This document shows, in pieces, positions 1-5,888 of a stretch of DNA of 7,505 nucleotides (positions are counted from its first letter, which is position 1; each line of letters starts with the position of its first letter). Both the position numbers and the translations under genes were made by a program. Source of the DNA: an uncultured Bacteroidales bacterium (GTDB taxonomy: Bacteria; Bacteroidota; Bacteroidia; Bacteroidales; Bacteroidaceae); contig CANBEE010000129.1 of the NCBI GenBank assembly GCA_947367415.1, forward strand, positions 1 through 7,505, in the 5' to 3' direction. The notes under the pieces were generated by a model. It saw only the letters and a list, made by a program, of their open reading frames with translations, had not been told where the DNA came from and ran no database searches.

Positions 1-21
1 CTTCTCAATGTTCAATGCAAT
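1..21 (-). CDS. pgi: Probable 5' end of glucose-6-phosphate isomerase (partial, start unclear)
   Basis: On the minus strand the codons at 24-1 read N-I-A-L-N-I-E-K and run off the window. This closely resembles the N terminus MISLNIEK that I recall for Bacteroides glucose-6-phosphate isomerase, and pgi follows gpsA in Bacteroides genomes. The enzyme interconverts glucose-6-phosphate and fructose-6-phosphate in the cytoplasm. The start is odd: an ATG at 30-28, 21 bases after the gpsA stop, is followed at once by an in-frame TAA (27-25). Translation would therefore have to begin at a non-ATG codon, ATT at 21-19 or TTG at 15-13, or else the TAA is a mutation or base-call error of AAA. I placed the start at the ATT only provisionally. 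Only seven or eight codons are visible, so the assignment rests on a short match plus gene order. Confidence 0.4.
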
Positions 22-31
22 ATTTTACATC

Positions 32-55
32 TTAATTATATTATTATATTATTAT
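32..55 (-). repeat. 8-bp AT-only tandem repeat between gpsA and the next gene
   Basis: On the minus strand 55-32 reads as ATAATAAT, ATAATAAT, ATAATTAA: two exact 8-bp units and one degenerate unit. The first unit contains the gpsA stop codon TAA (54-52). The array fills the whole spacer between gpsA and the ATG at 30-28, so it also serves as the A/T-rich leader for the downstream gene. A/U-rich leaders commonly replace Shine-Dalgarno sequences in Bacteroidota. Confidence 0.6.
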
Positions 56-1050
56 CTGATAGAATCCGTGAGCAACTTGATCTCAATCACGGGCGAGATG
101 CGCTCGTAGAGGATGTTGTACACGGCATCAAGGATGGGCATGTTGACGTGGTACTTACGGTTGATTTCCTTGATACACTTGGTGCCGTAGTAGCCCTCGG
201 CCACCATCTCCATCTCGAGCTGAGCGCTCTTCACGGAGTAGCCCTTGCCAATCATGGAGCCAAACACGCGGTTGCGGCTAAAGTTCGAATAGCCCGTCAC
301 CAGAAGGTCGCCCATATATACCGACTCGCTCACCACACGCTTGAGCGGATGCACGAAGTCGATGAAGCGCGACATCTCCACCAGGGCGTTGCTCATGAGC
401 ACAGCCTGGAAGTTGTCGCCATACTTCAAGCCGCTACAGATACCTGCCGCGATGGCATACACATTCTTAAGCACGGAACTGTACTCGATGCCGGTGACGT
501 CGTCGCTTACGGTGGTCTTCACGTAGGAGCTATTGAGCTTTCTCGCAAAGCTGAGCGCATTGTTGCGGTCGCAACATCCGACGGTGAGGTATGACAGACG
601 CTCAAGCGCGATTTCCTCGGCGTGGCACGGCCCTGCAATAACAGCTATGCTCTCGTACGGCACGTGGAACTCCTTGTGGAAATAGTCCGACACAAGCATA
701 TTCTCCTCGGGCACGATACCCTTGATGGCAGTCACCACGAACTTGTCGTGCAGCTTGGTCTTCACCTTTTTGAGGTGCGATTTGAGGTAGGGCGACGGAG
801 TGACGAACACCAGCACATCGCTCTCCTTGATGACCTGGTTAATGTCGGAGGAGAAGTTGATGCGCTTCACGTCGAACTGTACCGACGAGAGGTATCCGGG
901 ATTGCGGCCAGTGCGCTTGAAGTCTTCAATGCGGTCGTCACGGCGCATATACCAGTTGATGGAGTCCTCATTGTTGAGAATCATCTTGGCAATGGCAGTT
1001 GCCCAACTGCCACCACCCATAATTGCTACTTTACCTTGGGGGAAACTCAT
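52..1050 (-). CDS. gpsA: NAD(P)H-dependent glycerol-3-phosphate dehydrogenase
   Basis: GpsA reduces dihydroxyacetone phosphate to sn-glycerol-3-phosphate with NAD(P)H in the cytoplasm, supplying the backbone for phospholipids. The 332-residue product has the usual family length. Visible marks are the glycine-rich nucleotide-binding loop GGGSWATA (residues 12-19), the VFVTPSPYL segment (81-89) lining the cofactor site, AIKGI (108-112), AGPCHAEEI (139-147), the catalytic-lysine segment SSVLKNVYAIAAG (K195), and GDLLVTGYSNFSRNR (247-261) of the C-terminal helical domain. Family members usually have GPS/GPN where this protein has GPC. The ATG at 1050-1048 overlaps the lysS stop by one base (TAATG), which fixes the start and suggests translational coupling with lysS. 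No separate promoter is seen. The next gene, probably pgi, begins about 21-30 bases downstream. Confidence 0.96.
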   Translation of the reverse strand: MSFPQGKVAIMGGGSWATAIAKMILNNEDSINWYMRRDDRIEDFKRTGRNPGYLSSVQFDVKRINFSSDINQVIKESDVLVFVTPSPYLKSHLKKVKTKLHDKFVVTAIKGIVPEENMLVSDYFHKEFHVPYESIAVIAGPCHAEEIALERLSYLTVGCCDRNNALSFARKLNSSYVKTTVSDDVTGIEYSSVLKNVYAIAAGICSGLKYGDNFQAVLMSNALVEMSRFIDFVHPLKRVVSESVYMGDLLVTGYSNFSRNRVFGSMIGKGYSVKSAQLEMEMVAEGYYGTKCIKEINRKYHVNMPILDAVYNILYERISPVIEIKLLTDSIR

Positions 1051-2777
1051 TATCCAATTTTTTCAATCCATGCCGCAACCTCATCCACGGTGGGATTCTT
1101 AAGTTCCAGCTTATACTTCTTGTTCACGCCACAGATATCCATATGTACCTTCTGGGGGTTGACACCCTGCATGTCGGCCACAAGCTTATAGCCTGCCTTC
1201 TGAATCAGGGGCACCCACTCTTCGGGTACACCTATCTCCACATACTTGGCGGCAGGATCCTTCGGAGCCTTCTTCTCGGGACGCATCTGCGGGAAGAAGA
1301 GCACCTCCTGAATGGTTTGCTGACCTGTCATGAGCATCACGAGGCGGTCCATACCGATACCCATACCTGAGGTGGGAGGCATACCGTACTCGAGGGCACG
1401 CACGAAGTCGTTGTCGATAAACATGGCCTCATCGTCGCCCTTTTCGCTCAAGCGAAGCTGCTCCTGGAAGCGCTCCAGCTGGTCGATGGGGTCGTTGAGC
1501 TCGCTATAGGCGTTGCACAGCTCCTTACCGTTGACCATGAGTTCGAAACGCTCGGTGAGCTCGGGGTTCTCGCGGTGACGCTTGCAGAGGGGCGACATCT
1601 CGATGGGATAGTCGGTGATGAAGGTAGGCTGTATGTAGTTGCCCTCGCACTTCTCGCCGAAGATCTCGTCGATGAGCTTACCCTTACCCATAGTTTCGTC
1701 GGTCTCTACACCCAGCTCCTTGCATACGGCACGCAACTGAGCCTCATCCATACCGGTGATGTCCACTCCAGTGAACTCCTTGATGGCCTCTGTCATGGTG
1801 CGGCGTGCGAAGGGAGCCTTGAAGCTGATGACATTGTCGCCCACCTGCACCTCGGTAGTGCCGTTCACGTCGAGACAGATCTTCTCGAGCATCTGCTCGG
1901 TGAATGCCATCATCCAGTTATAGTCCTTGTAAGAGACGTAGATCTCCATACAGGTGAACTCGGGGTTGTGGGTGCGGTCCATACCCTCGTTGCGGAAGTT
2001 CTTGGAGAACTCATATACGCCCTCAAAGCCACCCACGATGAGGCGCTTCAGGTAGAGCTCATTGGCGATACGCAGGTACAAGGGGATGTCCAATGCGTTA
2101 TGGTGAGTGATGAAGGGGCGTGCCGCCGCTCCACCGGGGATTGACTGCAATACGGGAGTCTCCACCTCCATATACCCGCGTGAGTTGAAGAACTCGCGCA
2201 TAGAGGTGTACACCTTGTTACGCTTGATGAAGATATCCTTCACGCCATCGTTCACCACGAGGTCGACGTAGCGCTGGCGGTAACGGAGCTCGGGGTCATC
2301 GAACTTGTCGTAAGCCACACCATCCTTGTACTTCACGATAGGAAGCGGGCGGATGCTCTTGGACAATACGGTGAGCTTGTGGGCATGTACGCTGATCTCG
2401 CCCATCTGAGTGCGGAATACCACACCCTCGATGCCGATGAAGTCGCCTATATCGAGCAGGCGCTTGAACACGACGTTGTACATATCCTTGTTCTCCTCGG
2501 GGCAGATGTCATCGCGGGTGATATACACCTGGATGCGGCCCTTAGAGTCCTGCAGTTCCACGAACGATGCCTTGCCCATCACGCGGCGGCTCATCAGACG
2601 GCCTGCGATAGACACCTTGCGAGGCTCGTCCTCGTCCTTGAACTCCTCTTTTATATCGGTAGAAAAAGCGTTGGTCACATACTCTGCGGCAGGATAGGGC
2701 TCGATGCCCATAGCACGCAATTCGTTCAGACTATTGCGTCTGATAATCTCTTGTTCACTAAGTTCCAATACGTTCAT
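1050..2777 (-). CDS. lysS: Lysyl-tRNA synthetase, class II, with C-terminal extension
   Basis: LysS attaches lysine to tRNA-Lys in the cytoplasm. With the ATG at 2777-2775 the product is 575 residues (MNVLELSEQE). An in-frame TTG nine bases upstream is possible but less likely. The N-terminal OB-fold anticodon-binding domain spans about residues 55-140 (VSIAGRLMSRRVMGKASFVELQD). The class II catalytic core follows: motif 1 near GYMEVETPVLQSIPGGAAARP (201-221), motif 2 FRNEGMDRTHNPEFTCMEIY (261-280), and motif 3 GMGIGMDRLVML (471-482). The E. coli enzyme is about 505 residues and stops shortly after the motif equivalent to FFPQMRPEK (494-502). This protein continues for about 73 more residues (503-575), ending NPTVDEVAAWIEKIG, an extension I recall from Bacteroides LysS. 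The coding region overlaps gpsA by one base, so the two form a coupled pair. A TATCTTTG promoter box lies 31 bases upstream of the ATG. Confidence 0.97.
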   Translation of the reverse strand: MNVLELSEQEIIRRNSLNELRAMGIEPYPAAEYVTNAFSTDIKEEFKDEDEPRKVSIAGRLMSRRVMGKASFVELQDSKGRIQVYITRDDICPEENKDMYNVVFKRLLDIGDFIGIEGVVFRTQMGEISVHAHKLTVLSKSIRPLPIVKYKDGVAYDKFDDPELRYRQRYVDLVVNDGVKDIFIKRNKVYTSMREFFNSRGYMEVETPVLQSIPGGAAARPFITHHNALDIPLYLRIANELYLKRLIVGGFEGVYEFSKNFRNEGMDRTHNPEFTCMEIYVSYKDYNWMMAFTEQMLEKICLDVNGTTEVQVGDNVISFKAPFARRTMTEAIKEFTGVDITGMDEAQLRAVCKELGVETDETMGKGKLIDEIFGEKCEGNYIQPTFITDYPIEMSPLCKRHRENPELTERFELMVNGKELCNAYSELNDPIDQLERFQEQLRLSEKGDDEAMFIDNDFVRALEYGMPPTSGMGIGMDRLVMLMTGQQTIQEVLFFPQMRPEKKAPKDPAAKYVEIGVPEEWVPLIQKAGYKLVADMQGVNPQKVHMDICGVNKKYKLELKNPTVDEVAAWIEKIG

Positions 2778-2808
2778 TTCTTTCAACGTTATGTAGTTTT
2801 AAGTGTGG

Positions 2809-2839
2809 CAAAGATACGGCAAAAAATTGACTTGGCGAA
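2809..2839 (-). promoter_or_regulatory. Candidate Bacteroidota-type promoter of lysS-gpsA
   Basis: The minus strand carries TATCTTTG at 2816-2809, a perfect match to the Bacteroidota -7 consensus TAnnTTTG. A weak -33 element (TTC at 2839-2837 in place of TTG) lies 20 bases upstream. Transcription would begin near 2802, giving a short A-rich leader of about 25 bases before the lysS ATG at 2777. Confidence 0.7.
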
Positions 2840-2871
2840 GACAAAGCGGATTTACTTGCTTCGTTGGTGCA

Positions 2872-2902
2872 ATAAAGTATCACAAACCGAGCAAAATGCA
2901 AA
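2872..2902 (-). promoter_or_regulatory. Possible second, upstream lysS promoter
   Basis: TTTG at 2902-2899 is followed after 19 bases by TACTTTAT at 2879-2872. The -33 match is good. The -7 box fits only the TAnnTT part of TAnnTTTG, with two mismatches. This would be a tandem promoter about 60 bases upstream of the perfect TATCTTTG box. It is only a weak candidate. Confidence 0.25.
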
Positions 2903-2931
2903 GCCCAGCAAGCAACTGCCATCATCCTAGC

Positions 2932-2944
2932 AGGGAACATCCCT
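2932..2944 (-). repeat. Small inverted repeat downstream of the DUF2007 gene
   Basis: AGGGA (2932-2936) and TCCCT (2940-2944) form a perfect 5-bp inverted repeat with a 3-base loop, 36 bases past the stop of the DUF2007 gene. No T-tract follows on the minus strand, so it is at best a weak terminator. Some read-through from the DUF2007 gene into lysS is possible. Confidence 0.3.
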
Positions 2945-2980
2945 ACCGACGGCAATGCCCAATTTCCCTACAGAAAGGTT

Positions 2981-3211
2981 CTATTCCTTGTGTGAGATTA
3001 GCTCCCGAGCGGCCTCTTCATCTCCGGGAGCCACGAGAATACGTACATCACCGCCAAGACCCGAGTAGGCCGAGGTCAAGGCCGACATGGTATGGTCTTC
3101 AAGAATGCAGGAAATGCCATTGGCTTCGAGCAAGCCCTTCACCACTTCCGCTTCAAATGCAGCGCCTGAGAATACCTCTACCCAAGCAGTACCATTGTTG
3201 TTCGTTGTCAT
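2981..3211 (-). CDS. DUF2007-family small protein (putative signal-transducing protein)
   Basis: The product is 76 residues, MTTNNNGTAWVEVFSG..., ending ELISHKE. It matches the DUF2007 pattern: an initial strand with a V-V-VFSG motif (WVEVFSG, residues 10-16), a helix AAFEAEVVKGLLEANGI (17-33) that reads like the typical E-A-E-x-x-K-x-L-L-E, a CILEDHTMSAL segment (35-45), a G-rich turn followed by the strand DVRILVAPGDEEAARELI (55-72). The family has a small ferredoxin-like fold and no firmly established biochemical role; the 'signal-transducing' label is an annotation name only. The reading frame extends upstream to ATGs at 3226, 3229 and 3262, but GGAGGAG (3224-3218) sits six bases before the ATG at 3211, and homology begins just after it, so I chose 3211. 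No signal peptide or membrane segment is visible. The gene stands alone between lysS and the phosphate transporter. Confidence 0.85.
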   Translation of the reverse strand: MTTNNNGTAWVEVFSGAAFEAEVVKGLLEANGISCILEDHTMSALTSAYSGLGGDVRILVAPGDEEAARELISHKE

Positions 3212-3217
3212 ACTATG

Positions 3218-3224
3218 CTCCTCC
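3218..3224 (-). promoter_or_regulatory. Strong Shine-Dalgarno site deciding the DUF2007 start
   Basis: GGAGGAG at 3224-3218 is followed by six bases and then ATG at 3211-3209. Bacteroidota seldom rely on Shine-Dalgarno pairing, and no other gene in this window has a comparable site. The bases also encode Met-Glu-Glu if translation began at 3226 or 3229, so the longer forms cannot be fully excluded. Confidence 0.6.
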
Positions 3225-3249
3225 ATCATTAAGTGAATAAATCTCTCTG

Positions 3250-3280
3250 CAATATTAATCATTTAACGCGAGAAAAGCAA
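3250..3280 (-). promoter_or_regulatory. Candidate promoter of the DUF2007 gene
   Basis: TTG at 3280-3278 is followed after 20 bases by TAATATTG at 3257-3250, which differs from the Bacteroidota -7 consensus TAnnTTTG at one base. The spacing is as expected, and the box ends 38 bases before the ATG at 3211. If it is the promoter, transcription would start near 3243, downstream of the ATG at 3262. This supports the shorter protein. Confidence 0.45.
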
Positions 3281-3305
3281 GAAACGTTCAAGGAAAATGA
3301 GCAGA

Positions 3306-3328
3306 GAAGATGCTAAAATTGCCTCTTC
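3306..3328. repeat. Short inverted repeat
   Basis: GAAGATGC (3306-3313) and GCCTCTTC (3321-3328) pair at seven of eight positions around a 7-base AT loop. It lies upstream of the DUF2007 promoter and has no T-tract on either side. Its function, if any, is unknown. Confidence 0.3.
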
Positions 3329-3367
3329 CTACTCCACAAGAGAAGCGAAGTGTGCATAACCACGAAT

Positions 3368-3452
3368 TTGTCATCCTGAGCGCAGCGAAGGATCTCGCCG
3401 ATTCGATGGAAGTGTCCATCACGAGATGCTTCACATTCGTTCAGCATGACAA
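3368..3452. repeat. 85-bp REP/MITE-like imperfect palindrome
   Basis: The outer arms are TTGTCATCCTGAGCG...GATCTC (3368-3396) and GAGATGC...CAGCATGACAA (3423-3452). They are reverse complements at most positions, including perfect 7-bp ends TTGTCAT/ATGACAA. The centre contains a second, perfect stem GATGGA (3405-3410), loop AGTG, TCCATC (3415-3420). Transcribed from either strand, the whole element would fold into one long hairpin. The core GTCATCCTGAGCGCAGCGAA resembles a dispersed palindromic repeat that I recall from many bacterial genomes, including Bacteroidota. No open reading frame or transposase is present, so this would be a non-autonomous element or a REP-like repeat. It sits in an intergenic gap, next to the terminator of the phosphate transporter gene. 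Confidence 0.7.
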
Positions 3453-3468
3453 GAAAAACGAAAGATAT

Positions 3469-3498
3469 GGGGGTGTATCACGAATTCAATACACCCCC
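3469..3498 (-). terminator. Rho-independent terminator of the phosphate transporter gene
   Basis: GGGGGTGTAT (3498-3489 on the minus strand) and ATACACCCCC (3478-3469) form a perfect 10-bp stem with a 10-base loop. On the minus strand a U-rich stretch follows (ATATCTTTCGTTTTT). The stem begins 25 bases after the transporter stop codon. The hairpin is symmetric, but the T-rich tail exists only on the minus strand, so it terminates transcription from 5781-3523. Confidence 0.8.
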
Positions 3499-3522
3499 AC
3501 TCATTATCAATGTCGTCTACGA

Positions 3523-5781
3523 TTATTCGTTGAAGTACTTCTCGCAACCACGGAGCACGTTACGCACCTCGGAGAGGAGCTCGTGTGACTCCTGGATGAG
3601 GTTGAGGTATACGAACGCTACCTTGATATTTTCGGCGTCCTCCTGCAGACGGTGTGTCTGCACGCGGCGAAGGTTCGAAATCTCCTTCTTCAGCCACTTA
3701 CCTTCGGCAGAGAGCTTCTCGGCATCGGTGTAGTCGCCAGTGCTGATGACGCGGCTGATGCCACGGAATACCTCAATGAGGCGCTTCTGATAGGGTGCGA
3801 ACTCATCGTAGTACTGCGGTGAGAGTGGACGGAAGTTGTTGTCGGTATGCTCCTTCATGGGGTTGGTGATACGGGTCAGCGTATTGAGAATCTGCTGGGC
3901 ATTGTTACTGCTGAGGTAATACCAGGTATTCTTCTCGAAAGCCAATCCCTTGTCGATGCGGCGGAAGCCGAGGGTCTCCTTACGGCGCATCTGTTTGAGC
4001 CATGCCTTCTCCTCTACAATCTTGCCGAGGGCAGAGCGCAGCTTGCGCACATCTTCATTAGCGAAGGCGCTGATGACACCCTCATAGGTATCGGCAGCAT
4101 ACTCGAGTGTGTGGCAGAGGGTCTCTGCGGTATGAGCCTTGAGGTTGTTCCATACTCGTCCGGGGTCTTCTGAGGTAAGGATGATATCCATCTTTTCATC
4201 GCGCACCTCCTCGCTCTTCTTGTTCTTGTATGACAAGTGGCTACGGATGAGCAGGAAGATAGCGAGAGCTACCATGATAAACATGCCTACAGGCCCTGCG
4301 AGATAGTTGACGGTAGCCACCAAGCCTGCCAGGATGAAGGCAGCACCTGCGGTGAGGAACCATCCGCCAATCACGGAGATAACGCCTGTGATGCGGAATA
4401 CGGCGGTCTCACGTCCCCAAGCACGGTCGGCAAGCGAAGAACCCATACCTACCATGAAGGTCACGTAGGTGGTAGAGAGGGGGAGCTTCAGTGAGGTACC
4501 CAGTGCGATGAGCAGACCTGCCAGCACGAGGTTGACAGAGGCACGCACGAGGTCGAAGGCAGCACCCTCGTCGATGGTCACTTCACTTTGGTTGAAGCGG
4601 CCGTTGACCCATTTCTTTACATTTGACGGGGTGATGCTGTTGAGTCCATTGACGAATCCCATACCCATGCGAACAAACTTACGGGCAAGGCTTGAAGAGC
4701 CGAACATTTCGTCGCCCTCGTCCTGACGTGAGAGGTTGATAGAGGTCTTCAACACCTCGTGAGCCTTCTTTGAGGTGCAGAGGGCAAATACCATGATGGC
4801 ACCGGCACCGATAAGGAACCACACCGATGTGGTAGCGGGCTCGTTGAGGAAGCCCATCATATAGGTGTCGGGAGTGAAGCCTGCCGGCAAGCCTTCTCTG
4901 AAGAAGTGGAGCACACTATCGAGGGCAGCCATGGTGACACCGATGAAGTTTACCAAGTCGTTACCGGCAAAGGCCATAGCCAAAGCGAAGGTACCGATCA
5001 TGATGATTACCTTGAACACATTGACCTTGATGGCATGGAGGAACTGCATGAGCACGGTGCTCACCACGAAGATGATGCCGAGGAGCATCAGCGTGTTCTC
5101 ATTGAGGAAGGCCTTGATTTCGGGGGTCATGAACGAAGCACCCTTCATGCCCTTGAAGAGCATAAAGTAGATGATGGAGGTCACAGCTACACCGCCGAAG
5201 ATACCGATTTTCTTGGTCAGTCCCTTCTTATAATTATAGGTAAATATAAGGCGTGATATCCACTGCACGATGATACCGAAGAAGAAGGCTATCGCCACGG
5301 ACAGGAAGATACCGGCTATCACCTCCAGTGCCTTGCTCGTGTTGAGCAAGTCGCCGACACTCTCTACGCCAGGCAGATTTTCTCCTGAACTGACCTTGAT
5401 GATAGCGAGGGCAAACGACGCTCCCAAGAGCTCAAACACCATCGACACGGTGGTCGACGTGGGCATGCCGAGCGAGTTGAAAATGTCGAGCAACACCACA
5501 TCAGTGACCGTCACGGCCAGGAACACGCACATCAGTTGCCGGAAATAAAAATGCTCGGGTTGGAACATGCCATGCCGAGCAATATCCATCATACCATTAC
5601 TGGTTGATGCTCCGATGAAAATACCGATTGCAGCTACAATCAAGATTACTTTGAGCGATGCTGCCTTGGCACCTACCGCCGAGTTGAGGAAGTTCACGGC
5701 ATCGTTACTCACACCGACATTAAGGTCGATGATTGCGAGGATAAACAGGAAACAGATTATCCCTACATAAAAATATTCCAT
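3523..5781 (-). CDS. PiT-family inorganic phosphate transporter with fused C-terminal cytoplasmic domain
   Basis: This 752-residue protein is a PiT (PHO4, PF01384) family permease that would import inorganic phosphate with a cation across the inner membrane. The two inverted halves each carry the family marks: VGVSNDAVNFLNSAVGA (residues 22-38) with GMPTSTTVSMVFELLGA (105-121), and FAGNDLVNFIGV (271-282) with LPLSTTYVTFMVGMGSSLADR (433-453). About 12 hydrophobic segments are visible between residues 3 and 513. A hydrophilic stretch at 340-405 interrupts the second half. Residues 515-752 are soluble, charged and helical, and resemble the PhoU/DUF47 type of regulator that other bacteria encode as a separate protein beside Pit. 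E. coli PitA is only about 500 residues. The ATG at 5781 lies 25 bases from a perfect TATCTTTG box. Upstream there is a Pho-box-like repeat and downstream a strong terminator, so the gene can be transcribed alone. The PiT assignment is firm, the PhoU-like assignment of the tail less so. Confidence 0.93.
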   Translation of the reverse strand: MEYFYVGIICFLFILAIIDLNVGVSNDAVNFLNSAVGAKAASLKVILIVAAIGIFIGASTSNGMMDIARHGMFQPEHFYFRQLMCVFLAVTVTDVVLLDIFNSLGMPTSTTVSMVFELLGASFALAIIKVSSGENLPGVESVGDLLNTSKALEVIAGIFLSVAIAFFFGIIVQWISRLIFTYNYKKGLTKKIGIFGGVAVTSIIYFMLFKGMKGASFMTPEIKAFLNENTLMLLGIIFVVSTVLMQFLHAIKVNVFKVIIMIGTFALAMAFAGNDLVNFIGVTMAALDSVLHFFREGLPAGFTPDTYMMGFLNEPATTSVWFLIGAGAIMVFALCTSKKAHEVLKTSINLSRQDEGDEMFGSSSLARKFVRMGMGFVNGLNSITPSNVKKWVNGRFNQSEVTIDEGAAFDLVRASVNLVLAGLLIALGTSLKLPLSTTYVTFMVGMGSSLADRAWGRETAVFRITGVISVIGGWFLTAGAAFILAGLVATVNYLAGPVGMFIMVALAIFLLIRSHLSYKNKKSEEVRDEKMDIILTSEDPGRVWNNLKAHTAETLCHTLEYAADTYEGVISAFANEDVRKLRSALGKIVEEKAWLKQMRRKETLGFRRIDKGLAFEKNTWYYLSSNNAQQILNTLTRITNPMKEHTDNNFRPLSPQYYDEFAPYQKRLIEVFRGISRVISTGDYTDAEKLSAEGKWLKKEISNLRRVQTHRLQEDAENIKVAFVYLNLIQESHELLSEVRNVLRGCEKYFNE

Positions 5782-5806
5782 AATAACGTTTGTTGGTAAT
5801 TTGCTG

Positions 5807-5837
5807 CAAAGATAATAAATAATCTTTACTATCCTAA
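5807..5837 (-). promoter_or_regulatory. Promoter of the phosphate transporter gene
   Basis: TATCTTTG at 5814-5807 fits the Bacteroidota -7 consensus perfectly. Twenty bases upstream lies TTA (5837-5835), a weak form of the -33 TTG. Transcription should start near 5800 and leave about 20 bases of leader before the ATG at 5781. A weak -33 element is the usual situation for a promoter that needs an activator. Confidence 0.7.
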
Positions 5838-5864
5838 TAAATGTTTGTTACATTTTGGTTACAT
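5836..5864 (-). promoter_or_regulatory. Pho-box-like direct repeat upstream of the phosphate transporter
   Basis: On the minus strand ATGTAAC (5864-5858), CAAA, ATGTAAC (5853-5847) form two identical 7-bp repeats separated by 4 bp, an 11-bp period. A third degenerate copy, ATTTATT (5842-5836), follows after another 4 bp and overlaps the -33 position. This layout is that of PhoB/PhoP-type boxes (7-bp units, AT-rich 4-bp spacers, one helical turn), although the unit itself differs from the E. coli CTGTCAT. The link to a phosphate-responsive regulator is inferred from layout and from the gene it precedes. Confidence 0.45.
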
Positions 5865-5888
5865 CTTTTACCATTTGCTCATAACATG

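Noticed and set aside
148..1370. Plus-strand open frames opposite gpsA and the end of lysS
   Set aside because: They are antisense shadows of two strongly supported minus-strand genes and contain no family motif.
2758..2955. A 65-codon minus-strand frame between the DUF2007 gene and lysS
   Set aside because: It runs across the lysS promoter box and overlaps the lysS start. No domain is recognisable.
3212..3262. Longer DUF2007 protein starting MINIAERFIH
   Set aside because: The extension would cover the Shine-Dalgarno site and begin upstream of the likely transcription start near 3243; DUF2007 similarity begins only after residue 17 of the long form.
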